From assembly GCA_033439685.1 (NCBI GenBank), contig JAUEDM010000008.1:930001-994000 (forward strand): DNA of 64,000 nucleotides, in the 5' to 3' direction. Source of the DNA: Apodospora peruviana (taxonomy: Eukaryota; Ascomycota; Sordariomycetes; Sordariales; Lasiosphaeriaceae). The notes under the pieces were generated by a model. The model was not told where the DNA came from, ran no database searches, and worked only from the letters and a program-made list of their open reading frames with translations. Positions 45,384-56,289 of the stretch are shown here, in pieces. A program made the position numbers and the translations under genes. The number at the start of each line of letters is the position of its first letter. Position 1 is the stretch's first letter.

Positions 45384-47577
45384 ATGGACCCATTGAGTAT
45401 CGCTGCATCCGTGGTCGGTCTGCTCACGGCCGCAGCAAAGATCGGCACCGTTTTGGAGACATTATCGGCGGCGAAGGATTGTCCGACAACGATCCAAGAT
45501 GCCCGAGCAGAAGTCAGGCATACCGAGCTCGCGCTCACATCACTGCAGCAGTACCTCCACCACCTTGACTTGCTTGACCCGCAGCGTGCCGGTTTGATCC
45601 AAGTCGACGAGTTAAGGATCACGCTTGGAGATGCGATGCTCGTGTTTGCCGAGTTTGAGAGCTACCTTGGGCTCCTGAGCAGCATGACCAGGGCGCAAGT
45701 ATCAATCACCTGGACGCGCCACGCCAAGAAGATAGACGAGTATAGAGCCAAGATCCAGCGCTACTCGTCGTCTTTGAATCTGATGCTGAGTATTCTGCAA
45801 TGGTAAGCCGGACCGCCGGTGGAATGGGTGCCCTTCGTTCTCTTATATCTTGTCCCCGTTTCTCATTTTATTGCAGCAAGTCACACCTCGAGGCCATGAC
45901 AAACCAGCGAAGACTGCAGAGCTTGGTGGAGGAAGTCCTGGTCGAAAACAAAACGTTGAAGCATCTGCTTATGCAATCCGAGGACACCGGAAACTCCTTT
46001 GCTTTTGAAAACATCCTCCAGGAGTCCTGGGTCTATCGACGGAACGAGCGCAACGAGTGCGACGCTTCCTTCGTCAGCTCCGTGCAGCGATCGCACGCCT
46101 GGTCTGTTTTCTCGGGCTATAGCCTGGCCGATATCTCGATTTTATCGGTCATCGCCATGCCCATAACCCTTCGTGATATTGCAAACAATCGGCATTATGA
46201 GGTCACCGCGGCGAGGGACTGCGCCAGTGAGCTTGAGGTTGAAGACCCGCTTCCATCCAACGGTGCTCCCATGACGGATGAATACCAGCTACCACCTTCT
46301 TCCACCGATAAACCAGACAGTCCGGTTGCTGAAGTTGGTGTCCATGATACGGATGACGATGAAATCTCAAGTGGAGAAGATGGCGACGACAGCAATGACA
46401 ACTATGACGAAGACGCCGTTGCGTCTATGATCTCGAGCTCTCCTTCCCTTCCAGGTTCGTACACAACACAATATTTTCGCCCCGGCGGCTACAAGACCTC
46501 TAGTTTTAACAGTATTATACACGGGACAGACGACGAGGATGGTATCGAATTCGAGTTCATGCATGCACTACACAAGTTTGTAGCAACCGTTGAAGGGCAA
46601 CTAAATGTCACCAAGGGCGAAACTCTGGTATTGCTCGACGACAGTAACCAGTATTGGTGGTTGGTGAGGATTGTTCACAACAGCGAAATAGGTATATTGT
46701 CTTTCACTTATGGGCCTGGCGGTTGATATTGTGGTGACTAACAATTCCAGGATACATTCCGGCCGAGTTTGTTGAAACACCGGTTGAGAGGCTTGGTCGC
46801 CTGAACAAGCATCGTAATGTGAGTATTTCTACCTCAATAAAACAGACGTCGTCACCGACATCTCGCTAGAAACCTCCGAGTCTGATGGCGCGCGCTGAAT
46901 CAAATGTCTAGGTTGATATTACTGGTGCCCTTCCAATTGACTTCGGATCTACGCTGCATGTGTCCAAGACAAGAACAGGCCCTCGTAAAACGGTCACCTT
47001 TGACCAAAGTCCATCATATATCTCGCGACCTCCAGAAGACGATGATTCCTCGGACGAAGAGATTGAAGACGACGACGTTTCTGGCGAAGAGGAGAACGCA
47101 GATTCGATCCGAACCGCTCTGCGTGATCGCTCGCGGTCAAGCTCTCCGGCCAAGTGGATATCGAACACCGAGTTGGTAGATGAATCTCATCATGACGCCC
47201 AAAAGGAAGTGAGACGAGTTGACCTCAAACTTCCAACATCGACAGAGTCAAGCAACGCAGCAGGGAAGCCTCCAGATCCACTCGACCTGCAACAATCCTT
47301 AGGGTATACCCTGGACAACGACACAACAATAACCAGGAAGATCAGTCTCACGCCTGACTGGCTTCGAGGTGCTGGAGATGGCGACGGGTCGGCGAGCACA
47401 GGGCGATTAGACCAGGACGGGTCTGGTGTCTTCGTAACACCACGCAGTCAAATCCTTGGAGGCAGCTTGCGCTTGCTCTTGAATCCGCGGAGAAGGAGGT
47501 CGGCTAGCAAGTCATTTTCGAAGAGTTACAACGGGACTCTCGCTGAAGATCTCGTGGCTATTCGAACCAACGAGTAG
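45384..47577 (+). CDS. HeLo-like/STAND N-terminal domain fused to Tea4/Bud14-type SH3 and PP1-docking motif
   Basis: Exons are 45384..45802, 45877..46691, 46751..46818 and 46912..47577; phases 2, 1 and 0 agree, for 655 residues. Residues 1-150 match the N-terminal domain of fungal STAND/NLR proteins: the hydrophobic first helix MDPLSIAASVVGLLTAAAKI, then a helical bundle. A coiled coil follows (LQSLVEEVLVENKTLKHLLM). WSVFSGYSLADISILSVIAM (about 215-260) is the segment that follows such domains in other fungal proteins. An acidic linker leads to an SH3 domain at about 366-425 (ALHKFVATVEGQLNVTKGET, QYWWLVRIV, GYIPAEFVETPVERLGRLNK). This is the variant of the polarity factors Tea4/Bud14. After it comes KTVTF (460-464), an RVxF-type phosphatase PP1 docking motif, as those factors have nearby. 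The SH3 part and the N-terminal part share exon 2, so the fusion is not a splicing artefact. No NACHT or NB-ARC domain is present. Inference: a membrane-active or signalling N terminus coupled to PP1. Confidence 0.8.
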
Positions 47578-47590
47578 CTAGCTAAATAAA

Positions 47591-48443
47591 CTACATCGCA
47601 CCCACCATGTCATGATCGCTGCTTCTGTTATTCGTGCCTCCACACATGTACGTACTCAGAACCAAACCAACAATGCCGCACCACGGAACAACCTGAAGCA
47701 GAATTTCTGTCGAGCTTAGTCCCCCAAGCGAGCCCACAATGGCACCCAAACTGATGAAACCGATGAGAAACAAGTCTTTGTAACGCTCGCCACGGTGGTG
47801 GCGGCCGTACCATATTGACAGTGATATGACAGTTAAGCTAACCCCAGTGATGAGTGCCGCTGGTGATCCGAGAGCTCTCCAGATGGCTGGATGTGTGGCG
47901 GCGACCATGGGCTAAATGCCGGAGTACAGTTAGATCCACTGCTTGTTTACTATCTCAAAAGGGAGGGGAGGGGGTATTCACCTTCTCCCAGAGTTCTCCT
48001 GATATAAATTCGTTGAGTTTCATGCCCGCGCCATCATCACCACTGAGATTATGTTGTGCCGTCGATAACTCATCCCACCAACTTTCCAGGAGAGCACCAA
48101 CCGTTGCGGCAACTAACAAAACGCCATCGATCATATAGCTCCGCCGGTGGAGGAGGTTGTCCGGTGCTGATTCAGAGTCTGATGACAGGAAGGCGTCCTT
48201 TTCGCTGAAGGGAGCCATCTCATGTTGCTGGTGATGGCATTCAGATAAGTTCTGGGGAGGACGAACCCTCTCCACCCGAGTCATGGTTCTTATTTCCGGA
48301 CTGAATAATGATGGTAGGGATGATATGGCGTCGTCTCCATGAAAGCCCGATCCCACGGAGAGATGACTGCGCTTCTTGGACGAGCTGGTAGGGATGGTCG
48401 ATGGTGACTGGATAAGACCAAGCTGAGAGCGTTTGTCTTCCAT
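47591..48443 (-). CDS. Uncharacterised four-helix membrane protein
   Basis: No family recognised. Exon 1 is 48443..47982 (154 codons) and exon 2 is 47911..47591; the 70-bp intron starts GTGAAT and ends TTAG, phase 0, for 260 residues. Residues 1-100 are polar and Ser-rich with no signal peptide (MEDKRSQLGLIQSPS). A first hydrophobic helix is SYMIDGVLLVAATVGALLES. Exon 2 adds three more: ALITGVSLTVISLSIWYG, LFLIGFISLGAIVGSLGG and VVPWCGIVGLVLSTYMCGG. The cytosolic-looking N terminus and the tight helix hairpin suggest an organelle or plasma-membrane protein. It is tail to tail with the HeLo-like/SH3 gene; the stop codons are only 13 bp apart, so the transcripts must overlap at their 3' ends. 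Confidence 0.65.
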
Positions 48444-49699
48444 CGGCGACAGAACAATATCTCAAACTTCGCTATCGTCGTCGTTTGGGATCCTAGTATC
48501 ACTGGACTCGGTCCAGTACTTTACCGATGTTTGCGATGAGGTTCTGTATCTCATGTCCCGTCACTTGGAATTTGATGGGAGGCTTCTGACTTTAAAGCGG
48601 GGGTCCGGAACACCAAATAGGGACAGACGAGGCTCTCAGGGTTGCTTCTCCTGCATCCCCACCAGCTTCTGCAGTCTCAGATGTGGCTTTGGCTGAGTTT
48701 CCCACGAGAATAATACCAAGACCTTGGGGCGCTGGTCACCCTTTTCTGGCCATTCAGAGATCACGGCCAACAGCAGGATGATGACTGGCCCGCTTCGCTG
48801 CATCTCATCCCACCGGGCGGTCACGGTCATCGACTGCTCATTGCTATCGCATTGTTCTTTTCACTCCATAATCCACAGTCCTTAAGTTTTCTCTGTACAC
48901 CAGTCCTTTTTGGCCGGTCGTTGTCCGATGGGTCCCACAATACCGGAGCGAGAGATTGTCATCAGGGCGATATCCTTCCCGGGTTCATCCTTGCCTATTT
49001 AAGGACGCGAGGGTGCCTTTCGTGCTGGCTGATCCGGCTCCTGGGACGGGTGATAGCATCTCGACTGGCCTTGTGGCCGCTCTGACCAGCAACGTCAATG
49101 AAGTTCTTCGTTCCTCGGCCAACACTGGATCTGCCTTTATCAGTCTTCAATGGAGCTTCGCTGGCTACGATTTCCCAAGATGGAATTATTGACTGTAGAT
49201 ACCCTTAGTCCTTTCGGAGACTTGAATCATACTCTTGGCTGGACGGCTGGATATCCTCACCTGTTGACCATAGGTACAGGTTAGAGCGGGATCAGATATC
49301 AAACGTATTACTGCTGTCATTTATCTCTTTTATGAATTTGCAGGAAGCGACAGACTGGATGACACAGCAAGAGTGAGACGAAGGTATTCAATATACTACT
49401 GTATCACTACCGAAATAGAAATGTCGCTAGTGGTGCCTTGGCAGTCTCGGTGGCAATGTGCGTAGCATCCGATCTAAACTGCCGGGCTGGCAGAATCGAA
49501 GGCGTTGGCCCGCTGGATAAATATGGTGTGCATATTCTAGGTCACTGGCAGTGCGTTTTTGCATACATGTTTTGGGTACATGTATAAACGTCGTGTCTAT
49601 ATCTCTGAGGTCTACCAGCAGTGTCGATCTAACTTCATTATGAACCATAGTTTTAATGCATAAACAAATCCCACTATCACAAATACTCGTAAACACAGA
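48444..49699. other. Intergenic with coding-like fragments only
   Basis: About 1.3 kb. Two stretches look coding but have no proper gene structure. One, on the minus strand (48830-48639), begins MTVTARWDEMQRSGPVIILL. The other, on the plus strand (about 49012-49192), reads VPFVLADPAPGTGDSISTGL and ends WSFAGYDFPRWNY. Neither is recognised. They may be remnants of decayed genes or unmodelled exons. Confidence 0.35.
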
Positions 49700-50233
49700 A
49701 TGAGACTTTCACCCCCTCTTTTTCTGGTCCTTGTAGCCATGAAATTGGCCCAGCCATCACCATCTCCGACGCCAATCTCGCCAAACTAAGCATCTCTTCA
49801 CTCCGGGCACTGCGTAGAATCAGCCACAACGGCCATCACGCAAAGCTGGACTGCGGCTGCTTCGGTTCCAGGGTGGCCTGCCGTTGGGCCTGTGGGCGGC
49901 GTCACATTAATTGAAGTGGTACACGACACCTATACCTTCATCTATCCGTCTCCAACGCCCGCCAGCGTTCCGACCACTGTGACCATGACGCACATCGCAA
50001 CCAGGACAGTCACGCGGCTCGACTTTGTTGCCGGCGGAGTTACTAATACTTTTGTTCGGACTCTTCCCGTTGCTAACTCTGCGCTTGAGACAGAGTTGAA
50101 GACGAGGCCTACGGGACTAGCAAAGTTGCAAGACAATGGGGGCAACAGGTCATGGAGAAAGCGAATCATTGGGGTTATGAATGGTATTGATAACTCTAGA
50201 TACTATGCTTTTTTTGTTGCAAGATACTTTTGA
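49700..50233 (+). pseudogene. Small secreted Thr/Pro-rich protein gene with one in-frame stop
   Basis: ATG at 49700 starts a signal peptide (MRLSPPLFLVLVAMKLAQPS) and a Ser/Pro-rich stretch, then meets TAA at 49787-49789. The same frame stays open to the stop at 50231-50233. It has repeated Thr/Val-rich strands: VGGVTLIEVVHDTYTFIYPS, TTVTMTHIATRTVTRLDFVA and GGVTNTFVRTLPV. One stop in about 178 codons suggests recent inactivation. An alternative is an intron ending at CGTAG (49835) or CTAAG (49790), but I find no convincing donor. No cysteine pattern or GPI signal is seen. Family not recognised. Confidence 0.42.
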
Positions 50234-51890
50234 GCAGGATGGGAAGATATCTCACCCCCAACTGAGGTGGATTGATGGCTGGATTCGCTGGAACTACCCG
50301 CGTTAATTACTATTGCATGGTAGTCCAAGGTCTGAAGATAGTATTCTCGGCGGTCACAACGGGTATCAAGAAAATGAATAAGCTTACCACAGGTATTAAC
50401 TAGTCCTCCACATGTGCCATATTTTTTCATTACACCTAGGTTGATAGTGCCGGTATAATGGTTGTCGGGAGTCATGCGGTGCAAAAATGCCCACAGCCAG
50501 CCGCTAGAACCTTTGCCATGTCCCTTGTTGTTGAGATGTACCCTAATCTCCACATCTCCTATTCGGTGCAGTGCCGGTTTCTTACTTGTATCGATACGTC
50601 TGATGTCGATGTGCATTCCGGCCCGTCGTGCCTGGCATCACTCCGAGTTGCTACGTGATGAGCTCGTCGTGGTAAGAAACCTGGAACCTAGAAACCCCCA
50701 CTGGACAGGGTGTCACATGCCGCTCACCTCGTGCTGACTACCTACATGTACTTATCACATCTAATGAGCTCTAGGTCTTTTCGTATGTCGTACAACTTAC
50801 GCCGTACGGCAGCATCGACTCACTCCCCTTCTGCAAGGTCTACCCGGTGCCCCTTACTCACGTCGGTGTGTCCTGAAATTCGGTAACCATTAAAGTGTCG
50901 GGATTATACTGGCTTGGGTATGATGAAAACGCCAATAGACAGAAAGAGTCGGACGTCTTTTTTGCGTTCAAGCCGAGTGCCGGGGTAACATGGCCACACC
51001 ACCTGTCATAGCTGGGAGGTGATATTGGATGCGGCACAGCATAATGCTTACGGGCCAGTCAGGTGGTCAAGAACAACCCACCTCCACCCCGTTTTAGGTT
51101 TACCGCTCACGCATGAACTGTGGTTCAGATTACAGGTATGCAAGGCACCACGATGTACGCGGCTGGTTACAAGGGACTATTCTCGTTCATCGGACGAATC
51201 TTAGTGCGACATACGACCCGCCTACCCGGTTTGAACGACTACGCTCCCGAGGAAGCCGCTGTTGCATGCAGAGAGGCGGGATCCTTCGTCTAGATAGTCA
51301 ATGGGGCTCTGTGTTTACTATCACGTCCAACCTACACTTGACTTACATGATCAGCGATGAACTGCTTCTGGGATCCGTGCCTCTCTAGGTATTCATGTAG
51401 ACTGCAAGGCACATTCAGGGACGACAGCCTGCGCCTTCAATGCACCTAGACCTAGTACATGAAATCCATATACAGGGAGCAGCGGGATGGGTCATGGAAA
51501 GAAACAGGGCCCGCAAATCCGTCTTGAAAACGCGGGCAAGATCAAGAGCTGAGCAACCATCTCACCTTGATCCATGGACTAAATGCTACACAAGGGCTCA
51601 CCTCATCGCCCATTGCCCCCACAGTCAGTAGCAATGACTTGAGAAACAACCTCGCCTTGGACTAGTCTAAGTCCAGGAAGGGTCGTAGCAGGGTCATACT
51701 CTTGGAAACACGGGCCGACGACAACATCCAGTGTTGGCTCTGTCTTCTGTGACTCTTATCAAAGGGCATCGACAAAAGGACCGTACTCAAGATGAGCATA
51801 CACATATAAAGAAGCAGATCCTGCGGATTCGGATCTTAAATCATCTTCCTCAAAGCACAGCCATTCTAGCTCTTGTGACAGTTCGCCAAG
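50234..51890. other. Intergenic, no gene supported
   Basis: About 1.7 kb upstream of the protease gene. A minus-strand frame at 50616-50203 (137 codons) has no domain, no clear promoter and overlaps the 3' end of the gene before; I do not call it. The TATA box of the protease gene lies at 51805. Confidence 0.4.
51805..51810 (+). promoter_or_regulatory. TATA box of the subtilisin-like protease gene
   Basis: TATAAA in CACATATAAAGAAG, 81 bp before the ATG. Its presence fits an inducible secreted enzyme. Confidence 0.5.
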
Positions 51891-54800
51891 ATGCATCTTC
51901 TCAAACTTCTTGCAGTTCTGCCCCTTTTCGTTGCTGCCCAAGAAACAGTTGACTCGGAACCGGCCCAGAACGCAGCTGCCCCGATTCCAGATCAATACAT
52001 TATCGAAGTTCCCAAGGTACCTCATCTTTCCCTGTTATTGCTAAAAGCTATTGCTTCGCCGTTAACTCACAAATTCAGGGCCAAACCGATGCAGTCGCGA
52101 CCAGGCTCAGGGGCCGCAAAGGCCTCGAGGTCCTGAAGACGTTCAACTCGGGCGTCTTTTCGGGCCTCAGCATCCGGCTGAAGAACCAGACCACCCTCGA
52201 GGGAGTCAAGAACACCACGGGCGCCATCAAGGCTTGGAACTCGGTTCGCTACAACATCAAGCTGCCTACACCCTCGCTAGTCCTGAACGGTAACGCTATC
52301 CCGGAGAACTACACTTTCCTGCCCTTTATCAACGCGGACAAGGTCCACGCTGCTGGTTTCACGGGCAAGGGCGTCAAGGTCGGAGTCATTGATACTGGTA
52401 TTAACCTGAACCATCCGGCTGTAAGTCATTCTCCTCTGTCAATCTAGGGTTGACACACTATGACAAGGCTCGTCGTAATGGTCGTACTGACAGGCAAACA
52501 GTTCGGAAATTGCTGGGGGCAGCCTGGGTGCAAAATAGCGGGTGGTTACGATTTCGTCGGCGATAGTAAGCACCCTACTCGATCTGTCTATTGGGTTGAG
52601 ACTGCCCAACTTCGCATCAAGTTGGTATATTCCTTCTGTGATTGCTAACATGGAGTCTCGCCAAAGCGTTTCCGGACGGCCCAGTGGTCCAAGATCCGAG
52701 CCCCAATGATTCGGGTCAGCATGGAACCCACGTCGCAGGTATTATTGCAGGAAAGACAAACGGGTAAGGCACATTGCCCTATGGACATTTCATACTCTCA
52801 TTGTGTCCATGTTGTACTGGCTGACTGGGCGTGGAACAGATTCAGTGGCATTGCCCCGGACGCGTCGATTTACGCCTACAAAGTATACGGTCCAGTGAGT
52901 GGATTCTCTCAATGCATCTACGAATACTCGACCAAAAACTAATCTAATATAAAGCACGACGCCACCACCAGCGACGCCTTCGTGGAGGCCTTCGCCAAGG
53001 CCGAGGCTGACGACGTCGATGTCATCAACTGCAGTTTCGGCGGTGGAGCCGGCTGGCCGGATGATGCCCTCGGTCTCATTGCTGCCCGGCTGATGGATAA
53101 GGGAGTTGTCGTGAATTTTGCTGCCATGAACTCTGGCGCCAAGGGACCAGTCCACCTGAGCGACTCGGCCGTAAACAAAGATGTCGTCACAGTAGCATCA
53201 ACCGATGCCCCTGTCAGAATCTTCCATCCTCCCCCGACAGTCGAAGCCACCGTAAACGGCCAAAACACCACCCGACCGTTCGTCTATGTCCGGGAGAACG
53301 GTGCCGGCGCAGACCCGCCTTCCTTCCCGGCCGGCTGGCCCATCGTCCCGTGGCCGACCAACAAAACGGATGATGCTCAAGGCTGTGGGCCGTGGCCAGG
53401 CACCCCCCCTACTTTTCCGTCCATCGTGATGGTGCGCCAGGCCAAGGCATGCAGCATCAGCGACCAAGAGACAAACGTCAAGCAGAACGGTGTCTTCCTC
53501 ATGATCGTCTACAACAACGACTCCAGCCCCATCACCAGCCCGACCATCCCCGACTCCCACGGCCCAACATATGTCATCAGCAAGGTAGACGGAGAAGCCA
53601 TCGTCGACCTGTACACTGCCGGCGGGAACCCGTCAATAAACTGGCATGCCGAACCCATCACACTCCCCGGTAAGGCCGTCGCCGATCCGCTCGGCGGATT
53701 TCCCAGCGCATTTACCTCGTGGGGTCCTGCGTACGACATGGCCGTGACGAAGCCCGACGTGGCCGCACCGGGAGGAAACATTCTTTCCGCGATCGCGGGC
53801 GACGGGTGGGGCGAGATGAGCGGGACGTCCATGGCGACGCCAATGCTGTCGGGCGTCGCGGCGCTCTGGATCTCGGCGCATGGAGGACGAAAGGTCTGGG
53901 GCAGCAAGACCGCCTACATGATCAAGAACCGCGTCATCGCGAGCGGCCGCACCGTCCCCTGGAGAACCGTCCGGCCCGCCGACGGAACTCCGCCCGTCAC
54001 CGTCAACGCCAACGCACCTGTGACCCAAGTCGGTTCAGGGCTAGTGGACGCCTGGCACGTCGTCAACGCCAAGACGCAGCTGACGTTTTCGAACATCGCG
54101 CTCAACGACTTGGGTCATTTCAACGGCACCTGGAACGTGGTCGTCGAGAACACCGGCAAGACCGCCGCCACGTACACCTTTAGTCTCAAGCCGGCGGCCG
54201 GGTTCAATATGCAATCTGTCAGCAATAAGGGCTATCTCGCCTCCGCGGAGGAGCTGCAGCCCAAGTCGTACGCGCCGACTATGACGTTCCCGACTGGTAC
54301 GTTTAGTGTTCCGGCAGGACAGAAGAAGACGGCTACTTTCAAGTTCACGGCTCCCGTGGGGCTTGATGACTCACTGTTGCCCATTTATGACGGGACCATT
54401 GTGATAACGAGCAATAATGGGGAGACGGCCGTCGTGCCGTACCAGGGCGCGGCATTTGACCTCCGAGCCCAGCTTGCGGGCAAGATGTTTCCTCCTGGGT
54501 ACCCGAAGCAGGTCAGCGGTCCGAAGAAGCAGGATATTGCGCAGTATCATACGTAAGTTTTATCCTGGGTACACCAAATCATGTTACTAACACTCAGGCT
54601 AGCTACAACTTTGACCTGAGCCCAAGCGTGGCCAGCTACCCGAATGTGACTGTCCATCTCAAGTACCACTCGCCCGAGGTGCGATGGGATGTAAGTCTAA
54701 CCCCCCCTCCCTGAAGTTTCCCCTTAATCAAACCCATTGACACATCCGGTTTAGATATTCCCATCCGGCTGGAAAGAACCCTCATGGACATACCCCCCCG

Positions 54801-55208
54801 AAAACAGCCCCAACTACATCGGCGGCGCAACATACTACTTCAACCAATCCACGTCGGTCTTCGACCCAGCCTCTCTCAGTAAAGAAGACGTCAACACGTT
54901 TCCCCTTACTCGTCTCCCACGCACTGTCTACCATAACTCCACCAGTGGGCAAACTTTCGAGGACACCTACCATTTCATGTGGTTCGGCAAGCTCTCGGGC
55001 GGGGGAAGCTATATTACTCCTGGGAACTACACGTACGATTTTTTCTACACCTCTTTGTTAAATTGTGCATCAAACATATGCTAATGATTATGGAATGAAA
55101 TATAGGATGCGTCTCGCCGCGCTGGCTCCGTTCGGAGACCCGAAGAAGTCGGCTGACTGGACGGTTTGGAAGACGCCTGATATTACTGTTTTGCCGTATA
55201 ATCCTTAA
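51891..55208 (+). CDS. Secreted subtilisin-like serine protease (S8, Vpr/C5a-peptidase-like with PA insert)
   Basis: Large extracellular endopeptidase. Nine exons: 51891..52016, 52079..52420, 52502..52565, 52667..52763, 52840..52894, 52955..54552, 54603..54690, 54755..55032 and 55106..55208. All phases agree, for 916 residues. The signal peptide is MHLLKLLAVLPLFVAAQ. An I9-type propeptide follows (IPDQYIIEVPK to about 110). The catalytic triad is visible: Asp147 in VGVIDTGINLNHP, His196 in GQHGTHVAG and Ser520 in GTSMATPMLSG. The oxyanion Asn287 is in AAMNSG, where many relatives have AAGNSG. A PA-like domain is inserted between Asn and Ser (about 310-470). The C-terminal third has Fn3-like beta segments (WNVVVENTGKTAATYTFSLK, KKTATFKFTAP). 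Several N-glycosylation sites are seen. Convergent with the flotillin gene. Confidence 0.9.
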
Positions 55209-56289
55209 CAAAGGAAGCAATATGAGTTGTTAATATTATGGCGGAAAGGGAGATCACTGTTGTTAGTTTTCAGGTTGCTTGTGCGTTTCTCTTGCACAAT
55301 TCGGATTTATCTTGGTCTACATGTAGGGAAGTGTTTGTGTAATATAGTAGACTTGCTCTGTCTCTTTTGTTTCATCTTCACTTCTTCCAGTATAGTTCTT
55401 AGTTGCATTTATCACGTTTGTTTGGTCAATTTGGATCGAGTGGCATTGCCGACGCTTTCGCCCTGATGATCAAGTCCCCCCCCCCCTCCGGTGAAGTCGT
55501 GGGCGGCCAGGCTAGACAGCGGACTTGCAAGGCGACATTAGGTGATTCTTCCTCCCACAACCAATGCGTACTAGTGAAGGTTTTGAGCATCTTCAAACCA
55601 ACGGAGAGTGCGGCAGAGCCAGGCAGAGCCAGGCAGCACAGCTTCACCCTTTTCGTTGTGCCCGAAACCATACCGAGATTCCGCATACAACTCATTGAAT
55701 CCCGGGACAAAAGTTGGGGCGAAAAGAGCGGCGCAGCAGAAATCAATAACACCCAGATCCGCCCAAACACACTTGCGCTGATGAGGAATGGGGGTCTCCC
55801 CAGCGGATACCAGATCGGATGGGGGGTTGTGAAGGCGGTTTCCCAAAGTCCCCAAAAAACCCCAAGTACCTGGTCAGCTCATGCACTGCGACTTTCAGAC
55901 CTTTGACATAATTCTTCCCAGCTGTAAGAAATTCTCATTACCACTACCAAACTAAATAAAACATAAATAGTACACGGAATACTGAGAAAGCAAACTCTCC
56001 GCCCAAAGCTCGTCCCTCGACACCAGTTCCCCGTGGTATCATTGTAATGAGTAAAAAGAGAATCCATTCACTGAAGAACGCCAAAGTGCAGAGAGACAAA
56101 AAGACAACGCTGACAAACTGGAAAGACAAGAGAAAATGCCATGACGACTTGTTACGAGAAGTTGGTCTCCATAATCCGCTCAAATTTTGCCCTCAACATG
56201 ACAAAAGAGAAAGGGTCTTATATGCGGCAACTGTTCTTTCCGATGCCTTTTCTTGCGTTGGTATAAGTGAGATATGTTTGTGATTGTGT
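55209..56289. other. Convergent 3' region between protease and flotillin genes
   Basis: About 1.1 kb with the two 3' UTRs. A C10 run sits near 55478. A plus-strand frame (55403-55906) has no domain and is not called. Confidence 0.4.

Noticed and set aside
50203..50616. 137-codon minus-strand frame
   Set aside because: No domain or signal and overlaps the preceding gene end; kept out for lack of support.
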